From NCBI GenBank assembly GCA_019417045.1, contig DXWE01000046.1, forward strand, positions 2,460 to 9,986: a stretch of DNA of 7,527 bases, read 5' to 3'. Shown one piece after another: positions 1 to 4,889 of this stretch. The stretch comes from Oscillospiraceae bacterium. GTDB lineage: Bacteria > Bacillota > Clostridia > Oscillospirales > Acutalibacteraceae. A model generated the notes under the pieces. The model was not told where the DNA came from and did not search any database. It was given only the letters and a program-made list of their open reading frames with translations. Position numbers and translations under genes: made by a program. The first letter of the stretch is position 1. Every line of letters begins with the position of its first letter.

Positions 1-456
1 CAGGTGGAGGGCGCGGTGTGCGCGCTCGACAGCCTGAGCCATCTGTGCCGCACGGCGGACGTGCTCTCGGCGCTGCGGGGGGTGCGGCGGGCGCTGCTGC
101 CCGGCGGGGTGTTCCTGTTTGACGTGAACACGCCGTACAAGCACCGGGAGATCCTCCGGGACAACGATTTCATCTTTGAACAGGACGGCTTGATCTGCCT
201 CTGGCGCAACCGGCTGCACGCGCGCACCTGCGAGGTGGACATGCAGCTCGATTTCCTGGCGGAGGATCCCGACGGCCGCTATGAGCGGTACGAGGACGAG
301 GTGCGCGAGCGCGCGTATACCGCGCGCACCTGGCAGGCGCTGCTGCGGGAGGCGGGATTTGCGCTGCTCGCCCATTACGGGGACATGACGACCGACCCGC
401 CGGGAGAGACCTGCGAGCGCTGGGTGTTCGCCGCGCGGGCGGAAGATGAGGAATAG
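1..456 (+). CDS. Class I SAM-dependent methyltransferase, C-terminal part (5' end outside window)
   Basis: This reading frame is open from the first base and ends at TAG 454-456, so only the last 151 codons are visible and the true start lies upstream. The segment ALDSLSHL followed by a helix and then LLPGGVFLFDVNTPYKHRE matches the motif IV to post-motif region of Rossmann-fold methyltransferases (Methyltransf_11/25 type), in which LxPGGxxxFDxNTP is typical. The glycine-rich SAM-binding motif I would lie before base 1 and cannot be checked. The C-terminal half (RYERYEDEVRERAYT, then a helix LLREAGF) fits the usual cap and last strands. The substrate cannot be inferred from what is here. The gene ends 15 bp before hslO on the same strand, so the two are probably co-transcribed. 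It is strongly GC-rich, with many GCG, CGG and CTG codons, like hslO. Confidence 0.8.
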   Translation, partial: QVEGAVCALDSLSHLCRTADVLSALRGVRRALLPGGVFLFDVNTPYKHREILRDNDFIFEQDGLICLWRNRLHARTCEVDMQLDFLAEDPDGRYERYEDEVRERAYTARTWQALLREAGFALLAHYGDMTTDPPGETCERWVFAARAEDEE

Positions 457-471
457 AAGGGGAAACACGAC

Positions 472-1374
472 ATGGGAACGCTTTACCGCTGCCTGACGAT
501 CGACGCCACCGTGATGGCGATGGCGCTGGACGCGACGGACATCGCAAGACGGGCCGAACAGATCCACCACACCTCCGCGGTGACGACCGCGGCGCTCGGG
601 CGCACCCTCACGGCGGCGTCGTTGCTCGGGGTGATGCTCAAGGGGGAGCACGACTCGGTCACGCTCAAGCTGGACGGCGGCGGCCCGGCGGGCACGGTGA
701 TGGCCGTGTCGGACAGCCGGGGCAACGTGCGCGGGTATGTGCAGCACCCGGTGGTGGAGATCCCGCTGAAGCCGAACGGCAAGCTGGATGTCGGCGGCGC
801 GATCGGCACGGACGGGCTGCTGTATGTGATGCGGGACACGGGCGGCAGCGAGCCGTATATCGGCTGCACGCCGCTCGTCTCGGGCGAGGTGGCGGAGGAT
901 CTCACGTCGTACTTCGCGGTGAGCGAGCAGGTGCCGACCGTGTGCGCGCTCGGGGTGCTGGTGAACCCGGACCTGACCGTGCAGGTGGCGGGCGGCTTTT
1001 TGCTGCAGCTGCTGCCGTTTTGCCCGGAGGAGGTCATCGACAGGGTGGAGAAGACGGTGGCGGCGCTGCCTCCGGTGACCGAGATGCTGCGCGGCGGGAT
1101 GACGGCCGAGCAGATGGTTGCGCGGGTGCTCGAGGGGTTCTCGTACGACGTGGTGGACACCTATCATCCGGAGTACCGGTGCGCCTGCTCGCGGGAGAAG
1201 GTGCTGCGCGCGCTGTGCACCATGCGGCGGGAGGAGCTGCTCGCGCTGCCGGACGAGCAGGGCCAGGTGGAGGCCACCTGCCAGTTCTGCGACGCGGTGT
1301 ACCGGTTTTCAAAGGACGAGCTGGCGGCGGTGGCGGCCGCGCAGGCAGAGGAAAATCCGCCCAAAGAAAAATAA
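472..1374 (+). CDS. hslO: Hsp33 redox-regulated molecular chaperone
   Basis: This 300-residue protein has the full length expected of Hsp33, a cytoplasmic holdase activated by oxidation that protects unfolding proteins during oxidative and heat stress. The N-terminal substrate-binding core shows family signatures: TAALGRTLTAASLLGVMLKG (about residues 40-57), LDGGGPAG, RGYVQHP and PLVSGEVAEDLTSYFAVSEQ. The C-terminal zinc switch is intact as CxC (C237, C239) and CxxC (C270, C273), separated by 30 residues; in the family these four cysteines bind zinc when reduced and form disulfides when activated. Start ATG 472 is preceded by an AGAAGGGG ribosome binding site at a normal distance. It follows the methyltransferase gene by 15 bp, and no terminator is visible between them. 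Extra cysteines lie outside the switch, including C7 near the N terminus. The identification is very secure. Confidence 0.97.
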   Translation: MGTLYRCLTIDATVMAMALDATDIARRAEQIHHTSAVTTAALGRTLTAASLLGVMLKGEHDSVTLKLDGGGPAGTVMAVSDSRGNVRGYVQHPVVEIPLKPNGKLDVGGAIGTDGLLYVMRDTGGSEPYIGCTPLVSGEVAEDLTSYFAVSEQVPTVCALGVLVNPDLTVQVAGGFLLQLLPFCPEEVIDRVEKTVAALPPVTEMLRGGMTAEQMVARVLEGFSYDVVDTYHPEYRCACSREKVLRALCTMRREELLALPDEQGQVEATCQFCDAVYRFSKDELAAVAAAQAEENPPKEK

Positions 1375-1383
1375 AAATGTATC

Positions 1384-1412
1384 TTGACAAACCAGCTGGA
1401 ATATAGTATGAT
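1384..1412 (+). promoter_or_regulatory. Consensus sigma-A promoter for the tRNA array
   Basis: A perfect TTGACA -35 box (1384-1389) and a TATGAT -10 box (1407-1412) are separated by exactly 17 bp. The promoter starts 9 bp after the hslO stop codon and should begin transcription near 1419, about 24 nt before the first tRNA. The near-consensus match suits a stable RNA operon. hslO has no hairpin terminator of its own here, so some readthrough into the tRNAs is also possible. Confidence 0.9.
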
Positions 1413-1442
1413 AGACGACGTCGCGAGTGGCGGACACGGCAG

Positions 1443-1519
1443 GGGAGCATAGCTCAGCTGGTTAGAGCACCTGCCTTACAAGCAGGGGGTCACAGGTTCG
1501 AGTCCTGTTGTTCCCACCA
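1443..1519 (+). tRNA. tRNA-Val (anticodon TAC)
   Basis: A full cloverleaf can be drawn. The acceptor arms GGGAGCA and TGTTCCC pair over 7 bp with one G-T wobble, the anticodon stem is CCTGC/GCAGG around loop CTTACAA (anticodon TAC, valine), and the T arm is ACAGG-TTCGAGT-CCTGT. The discriminator base is A and the CCA tail is encoded. It is the first gene of a five-tRNA array. Confidence 0.97.
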
Positions 1520-1534
1520 TTTCGTCTTTCATGT

Positions 1535-1611
1535 GGCCCGGTAGTTCAGCTGGTTAGAACGCTAGCCTGTCACGCTAGAGGTCGACGGTTCGAGCCCGTT
1601 CCGGGTCGCCA
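1535..1611 (+). tRNA. tRNA-Asp (anticodon GTC)
   Basis: Acceptor arms GGCCCGG and CCGGGTC pair over 7 bp with one G-T wobble at the second pair. The anticodon stem CTAGC/GCTAG closes loop CTGTCAC (anticodon GTC, aspartate), and the T loop is TTCGAGC. The discriminator is G, as usual for tRNA-Asp, and CCA is encoded. It is separated from tRNA-Val by 15 nt. Confidence 0.97.
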
Positions 1612-1616
1612 TATTT

Positions 1617-1692
1617 GCCTCTGTAGCTCAGTTGGTAGAGCAGGGGACTGAAAATCCCCGTGTCATTGGTTCGATTCCGATCGGAGGCACCA
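1617..1692 (+). tRNA. tRNA-Phe (anticodon GAA)
   Basis: Acceptor arms GCCTCTG and CGGAGGC pair over 7 bp with one T-G wobble. The anticodon stem GGGGA/TCCCC encloses CTGAAAA (anticodon GAA, phenylalanine), and the T arm is ATTGG-TTCGATT-CCGAT. The discriminator is A and CCA is encoded. Only 5 nt separate it from tRNA-Asp, so the two must be processed from one transcript. Confidence 0.97.
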
Positions 1693-1698
1693 TTTTAT

Positions 1699-1774
1699 GC
1701 GGCCGTAGCTCATCTGGTAGAGCGCCACCTTGCCAAGGTGGAGGTAGCGAGTTCGAGCCTCGTAAGCCGCTCCA
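1699..1774 (+). tRNA. tRNA-Gly (anticodon GCC), acceptor stem with two mismatches
   Basis: The anticodon stem CCACC/GGTGG around TTGCCAA (anticodon GCC, glycine), the D arm GCTC/GAGC and the T arm GCGAG-TTCGAGC-CTCGT are regular, the discriminator is T and CCA is encoded. The acceptor stem is odd: GCGGCCG against AAGCCGC gives five good pairs, but position 6-67 is C-A and position 7-66 is G-A. The base before the T stem is A rather than the usual C. It is probably still functional, but it is weaker than its neighbours and may be drifting or corrected after transcription. Confidence 0.9.
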
Positions 1775-1777
1775 ACG

Positions 1778-1814
1778 CAAAAGACGTCAAAAGTGATCCC
1801 TTTGACGTCTTTTG
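1778..1814 (+). terminator. Hairpin between tRNA-Gly and tRNA-Cys (terminator-like or processing element)
   Basis: A perfect 14-bp inverted repeat, CAAAAGACGTCAAA (1778-1791) and its complement (1801-1814), encloses a 9-nt loop. Read as a terminator, a 9-bp stem GACGTCAAA/TTTGACGTC is followed by only TTTT and then GTCTG, so the T-tract is short. No promoter with proper spacing lies between it and tRNA-Cys, which argues for partial termination or an RNA-processing role rather than a full stop. Confidence 0.55.
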
Positions 1815-1821
1815 TCTGTCC

Positions 1822-1896
1822 GGCGCCATAGCCAAGTGGTAAGGCAAGGGTCTGCAAAACCCTGATTCCCCAGTTCAAATCTGGGTGGCGCCTCCA
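1822..1896 (+). tRNA. tRNA-Cys (anticodon GCA)
   Basis: Acceptor arms GGCGCCA and TGGCGCC pair perfectly over 7 bp. The D arm is GCC/GGC, the anticodon stem AGGGT/ACCCT encloses CTGCAAA (anticodon GCA, cysteine), and the T arm is CCCAG-TTCAAAT-CTGGG. The discriminator is T, which is the identity base for tRNA-Cys, and CCA is encoded. It is the last tRNA before the strong terminator and the only one placed after the internal hairpin. Confidence 0.97.
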
Positions 1897-1917
1897 TAGC
1901 GGTGCCCGAAAAGGGTT

Positions 1918-1959
1918 AAGACGCTCTCCACTTTTTTAAAGAGTGGAGAGCGTCTTTTT
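1918..1959 (+). terminator. Strong intrinsic terminator of the tRNA array
   Basis: The arms GACGCTCTCCACT (1920-1932) and AGTGGAGAGCGTC (1942-1954) pair perfectly over 13 bp, and A-T pairs 1918-1919 with 1955-1956 extend the stem. A TTTTT tract follows at 1955-1959. This is a classical Rho-independent terminator. The reverse strand lacks a good T-tract, so it works in the + direction only. Confidence 0.93.
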
Positions 1960-1999
1960 CTGCCTTTTTGCCGGGCGAAACCTGCCGGCGCAACGGGGA

Positions 2000-2320
2000 A
2001 ACACCCCCGTTTGCAGGAACAGCCTCACACACCTTTGGGTAAGCGCACCCGCTTTTGAAAGAGCACCCGCTTTTGCAGGAGCACCCGCTCACGCCCTTTT
2101 GCAAGTACACTCTCTTTGGAAAGAATGGCCTCTTTCGCAAAAAACAGAGCCTTGTGCCAAAGCATACCCTTCTGCAATCAGCAGAGCCTTGTGCAATCAG
2201 CAAAGCCTTCTGCAATAAATACACCCTTATACAATAAACACACCCTTATGCAAAAAGCGGAATCTTCCGCAAAAGAGCACACTTTTTGCAAAAAGCAGGG
2301 CGTTGTTGCAAAAGGGTGGC
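2000..2320. repeat. Degenerate tandem array, 19-bp period, TTGCAA core
   Basis: This stretch consists of about 16 imperfect units resembling CCTTNTGCAANNARNA. Counting the TGCA-like core, units fall at 2117, 2136, 2155, 2173, 2192, 2211, 2230, 2249, 2268, 2287 and 2307, giving intervals of 19, 19, 18, 19, 19, 19, 19, 19, 19 and 20 bp. Less regular copies precede them (2012, 2036, 2056, 2074, 2100). Several cores are themselves palindromic, for example CTTTTTGCAAAAAG at 2282-2295. Because 19 is not a multiple of three, the repeat rotates through reading frames; open frames here look like low-complexity shadows and none has a credible start. The array lies between the tRNA terminator and the end of the convergent regulator gene, in a region where I see no gene. 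Confidence 0.85.
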
Positions 2321-2352
2321 TTTGTGGGGAGGGGAGCCGGGAACCCGGCACA

Positions 2353-2460
2353 GGCCGCCAAACCCGTGCCGCCCGGCCGCCAAACCCGGCCGCCCGGCGG
2401 CCAAACCTGCGCCGCCCGACGCCAACCCCGCGCCGCCCGGCGGCCATACCCGCGCCGCCC
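2353..2460. repeat. GC-rich 21-22-bp tandem repeat, five units
   Basis: Five head-to-tail units begin at 2353, 2375, 2396, 2418 and 2439, with lengths 22, 21, 22, 21 and 22. They share the pattern GGCSGCCAAACCCGNGCCGCCC with few differences. A decayed sixth unit follows, containing the perfect palindrome GCCGGCGCCGGC (2462-2473). The composition is almost pure G+C apart from the AAA in each unit, in sharp contrast to the neighbouring 19-bp array. It ends about 40 bp before the stop codon of the convergent regulator gene. No terminator with a T-tract is visible for that gene, so the array may form the 3' end of its transcript. It is not convincingly coding in any frame. Confidence 0.85.
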
Positions 2461-2499
2461 GGCCGGCGCCGGCAGGCATGGCGGCCAAAGGGAAACGGC

Positions 2500-3201
2500 T
2501 TATTCGGCTTTGACCACGCCGCTGATCTCGTCGCAGGTACAGAGGTTGTGATAGAACACCTTGTGGAATTTGTCGCTGGTGCACAGCAGATACGCCTCTT
2601 TCGAGTGCGCGATCATCTTTGCCCTGACGGCGTTTTCGGGCTGGGAGATGTCGGTGAGCCGGCCGTCGTCGGACAGCCCCCTGCAGGAGAAAAAGCAAAA
2701 ATCGGCGTTATACTGCCGGATGGTCTGCTGGCAGTCCTCCCCCACAAACGCGAGACAGGAATGGATGACGTTTCCGCCTGTGCCGATACAGTTGATGTTG
2801 CTCTCGCACAGCTTTGTCAGGGCTTTGATCCCGTTGGTAATCACAAGGAGATGTTTCTTTTCGGCGAGAAACGGGATCATGGCATACGCACTGGTAGAAG
2901 CGTCGAGAAACAGGATACTGTCGTCGGGAACCAGGGCGGCCGCCTTGCGCGCGATCCGGATTTTCTCATCGCCCTTCTCCAGCTCCCGGATTAAAAACGG
3001 TATTTTGATCTCCGAAAGCGCATTTTCATCCAGGACTGCACCCCCATGCGTGCGCCGCAACAGCCTCTGCTTTTCGAGGCTGCACAGATCCCGCCGGATG
3101 GACGGCTCGCTGGCATACAGCCGGCGGGCCAGATCCCGGACGGTGACCTGTTTTTCTCTGATGGCGATTTCCAGAATGCTCTTTTCTCTCTCTTTGTTCA
3201 T
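2500..3201 (-). CDS. DeoR-family transcriptional regulator of the divergent operon
   Basis: This 233-residue protein has the two-domain build and length of DeoR/GlpR regulators, which usually repress sugar or polyol catabolic genes and respond to a phosphorylated sugar. The N-terminal winged helix-turn-helix covers about residues 1-57, with VTVRDLARRLYASEPSIRRD and then LEKQRLLRRTHGGAVL matching the DeoR signature. The C-terminal DeoRC sensor shows LFLDASTSAYAM, ITNGIKAL, GTGGNV, the RGLSDDGRLTD segment and TSDKF, all typical of the sugar-phosphate site. The stop is TAA at 2502-2500. I chose ATG 3201 (MNKEREKSILE) because it fits the family N terminus; a GTG two codons upstream at 3207 is possible, and the upstream GGTGTGG is a weak ribosome site either way. 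The gene is divergent from the phosphoesterase-kinase-dehydrogenase operon, which is very likely its target. Confidence 0.93.
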   Translation of the reverse strand: MNKEREKSILEIAIREKQVTVRDLARRLYASEPSIRRDLCSLEKQRLLRRTHGGAVLDENALSEIKIPFLIRELEKGDEKIRIARKAAALVPDDSILFLDASTSAYAMIPFLAEKKHLLVITNGIKALTKLCESNINCIGTGGNVIHSCLAFVGEDCQQTIRQYNADFCFFSCRGLSDDGRLTDISQPENAVRAKMIAHSKEAYLLCTSDKFHKVFYHNLCTCDEISGVVKAE

Positions 3202-3213
3202 ATCCACACCCGG

Positions 3214-3233
3214 ACGCTCAAGATGATGAGCGT
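3214..3233. promoter_or_regulatory. Inverted repeat, candidate operator or 5' UTR hairpin of the regulator gene
   Basis: ACGCTCA and TGAGCGT form perfect 7-bp arms around a 6-bp centre. The site lies 12 bp upstream of the regulator ATG, inside its predicted untranslated leader, and about 24 bp upstream of the operon -35 box. It could be an operator for autoregulation or an RNA hairpin affecting translation. A TTTGTCA direct repeat (3234-3240 and 3301-3307) flanks the divergent promoters and is a second operator candidate. Confidence 0.5.
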
Positions 3234-3256
3234 TTTGTCATTTTTTGCGGCGGCGG

Positions 3257-3285
3257 TTGAGTATTTGCTCACACAGTCGTATTAT
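3257..3285 (+). promoter_or_regulatory. Predicted promoter of the GDPD-PHP/kinase/dehydrogenase operon
   Basis: TTGAGT (3257-3262) and TATTAT (3280-3285) are separated by 17 bp, placing the transcript start near 3292 and leaving a leader of about 30 nt before ATG 3324. Its -10 box overlaps the -10 box of the divergent promoter, so the two cannot be occupied at the same time. Confidence 0.7.
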
Positions 3286-3308
3286 ATACCGGAACGCAAC
3301 TTTGTCAA
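3281..3308 (-). promoter_or_regulatory. Predicted promoter of the DeoR-family regulator gene
   Basis: On the minus strand, TTGACA (3308-3303) and TATAAT (3286-3281) are both perfect consensus, separated by 16 bp. The transcript start would lie near 3274, giving a leader of about 70 nt that contains the inverted repeat at 3214-3233. Its -35 box lies within the start of the divergent operon's transcript, which is a suitable position for regulator binding to block both promoters. Confidence 0.78.
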
Positions 3309-3323
3309 GGGAGAGGTTTGGGC

Positions 3324-4889
3324 ATGCAGTATCAGGCGCACAGGGGAGTGGGAACGGAGTTCCCGGAGAACACCATGCCGGCGTTTGAGGCGGCTGCCGC
3401 GCAGGGATATGCGTATATCGAGCTGGATCCGGCCTTTACAAAGGACGACAGGTGTGTGGTGCTGCACGACAGGACGATCAACCGCACCTGCAGATATCCC
3501 GACGGCGGGGTGATCCGCCGGGAGATCCCGCTTTCGGACCTGTCCTATGAGCAAGCGCTGGCTTTTGACGCCGGCCTCTTCAAGGCGTATAAATTCCGGG
3601 GTACCCGGATCCCGCTTTTGTCGGAGGTGTTGGAGTGGGCGAAGGGGACAGACCTCACGGTCAAGCTGGACAATACCATCCAGCGGTTTCCAGACCATCA
3701 GATAGCTCTTCTCTTTGACATCGTGGAAAGAGCCGGGGCAAAGGTCGCCTTTACCGGCTCGGAACTGCCGTATGTCCAAAAAGTCCTCTCGCGCTTTCCC
3801 GGCGCGGAAATACACTATGACGGGCCTGTCGATGAAGCGACGCTGATAGACTTGCGTGCGATGATCCAAGCGGGCAGGCTGTATGTGTGGCTGCCGCTGG
3901 CCTGTCCGGCGACCGCCTGGGTGAAGGTGGCGACAGCACAGGAGTCCCTGTGCAGGCTGGTGAAACGGTACGCAAAGCTCGGGCTGTGGATCGTCAGCGG
4001 GAGAGAACAGGTGGAGACGGCGGAGAGGTATCGGGCGGATCTGATCGAAACGGCGGGTGAAATCAAACCGCGGAGCCTGGGGACCGGCCCTGTGGACTGC
4101 CACACGCATACGCGGTTTTCGCATGACGGTGCATGCGACCCGCAAGACAGCCTGCTGGCGGCAAAGGAGAAGGGGCTGGCGGGATTTGCCATCACCGATC
4201 ACTGCGATATGGAGGACTGCGGGAGACGGGATCTGGAGACGCCGCTTCAGAGATCGGTGGCGTGTGCCCGCCGGATGGGGGATTTTGTCCTCTCCGGGGT
4301 GGAAATCGGCGAGGCGATCTGGCACAGGGAAACGGCCGGCCGGATCCTGGAGGGCCAGGATTGGGATATCGTGCTGGGCTCCGTCCATGCGGTGAGATAT
4401 AAGGACTATACGGCGCCGTACTCCACACTGGATTTTTCGGCCTTTTCGGGGGCGGAAATCGACGGGTACTTAAAGACCTACTTTCAGGAAGTACGGGAGA
4501 TGGTGGAAACCACGGATCTGGATGTGCTGGCGCACCTGACCTGCCCGTGGCGGTACCTGTGCGGAAAGTACGGGATCGCGGTGGAGGAAAGCCGGTACCA
4601 GGTCCAGATAGAGGGAATCCTCCGGGAGATCATCCGCCGGGGGATCGCCCTGGAGGTCAACACCTCCTGCCTGGATACCCGCTATAACCATCTGCTGCCG
4701 CATGCGGCGATCCTCCGGCAGTATAAAGACCTGGGCGGGTACCTGATCACCGTGGGCTCGGACGCGCACCGCTGCGACCGGATCGCCTATGGCTTTGAGA
4801 CTGCCCTGCGGGAATTGTCCCGCCTCGGATTCCAGTATGTTTTCTCTTACAAAAAACGCAGACCCATCTGCTGGGAGATACGGCTATGA
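3324..4889 (+). CDS. Two-domain phosphoesterase: GDPD-like domain fused to PHP-family phosphatase domain
   Basis: This 521-residue protein has no signal peptide or membrane segment, so it should act in the cytoplasm. Residues 1 to about 250 resemble glycerophosphodiester phosphodiesterases (TIM barrel): AHRG (H6, R7), PENTMPAF, ELD (E33, D35) and LHD (H48), ending with LGLWIVSGRE and ADLIETAGEIKP. Residues from about 256 form a PHP phosphoesterase domain resembling HisJ-type histidinol phosphatases, with metal-site motifs all present: H260-T-H262, ITDH293, E327, SVH355, AH404 and GSD480-A-H482. The GDPD metal-ligand Glu expected in a LxIELK-like strand appears as K114 in LTVKLDN. Start ATG 3324 has the ribosome site AAGGGAGAGG seven bases upstream; an in-frame TTG at 3318 is less likely. 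It is the first gene of an operon and overlaps the kinase gene by ATGA. The likely role is splitting a phosphodiester and then removing the phosphate; the substrate is unknown. Confidence 0.88.
   Translation: MQYQAHRGVGTEFPENTMPAFEAAAAQGYAYIELDPAFTKDDRCVVLHDRTINRTCRYPDGGVIRREIPLSDLSYEQALAFDAGLFKAYKFRGTRIPLLSEVLEWAKGTDLTVKLDNTIQRFPDHQIALLFDIVERAGAKVAFTGSELPYVQKVLSRFPGAEIHYDGPVDEATLIDLRAMIQAGRLYVWLPLACPATAWVKVATAQESLCRLVKRYAKLGLWIVSGREQVETAERYRADLIETAGEIKPRSLGTGPVDCHTHTRFSHDGACDPQDSLLAAKEKGLAGFAITDHCDMEDCGRRDLETPLQRSVACARRMGDFVLSGVEIGEAIWHRETAGRILEGQDWDIVLGSVHAVRYKDYTAPYSTLDFSAFSGAEIDGYLKTYFQEVREMVETTDLDVLAHLTCPWRYLCGKYGIAVEESRYQVQIEGILREIIRRGIALEVNTSCLDTRYNHLLPHAAILRQYKDLGGYLITVGSDAHRCDRIAYGFETALRELSRLGFQYVFSYKKRRPICWEIRL

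Noticed and set aside
942..1450. Frames overlapping the 3' half of hslO on both strands
   Set aside because: They are low-complexity Gly/Ala/Arg- or Pro/Arg-rich translations inside a secure gene, typical of GC-rich shadow frames.
1660..1878. Short open frames on both strands across the tRNA genes
   Set aside because: They lie wholly within tRNA-Phe, tRNA-Gly and tRNA-Cys sequence and the hairpin between them. They have no ribosome sites and are by-products of RNA genes.
1822..1896. tRNA-Cys as an integration (att) site
   Set aside because: I saw no second copy of its 3' end in the window and no integrase gene, so an element boundary cannot be supported.
2000..2320. CRISPR array
   Set aside because: Units are about 19 bp in total, degenerate, and have no conserved repeat alternating with unique spacers of similar length. 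No cas genes are present.
1916..2447. Open frames on both strands giving cysteine- or lysine-rich repetitive peptides
   Set aside because: The DNA period is 19 bp, which shifts frame every unit, and the frames include the tRNA terminator or the GC-rich array. None has a ribosome site or a recognisable domain.
2116..2994. Long plus-strand frame running from the repeats into the regulator gene
   Set aside because: Most of it is antisense to a clear DeoR-family gene and the rest is repeat sequence; it has no domain signature.
2561..3226. Plus-strand frame antisense to the regulator gene
   Set aside because: It is fully covered by the DeoR-family coding sequence on the other strand, which has strong family motifs.
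3282..4388. Long minus-strand frame opposite the phosphoesterase gene
   Set aside because: It is rich in Arg, Pro, Gln and His as expected from the antisense of a GC-rich gene, and has no domain signature. The plus strand encodes clear GDPD and PHP motifs.
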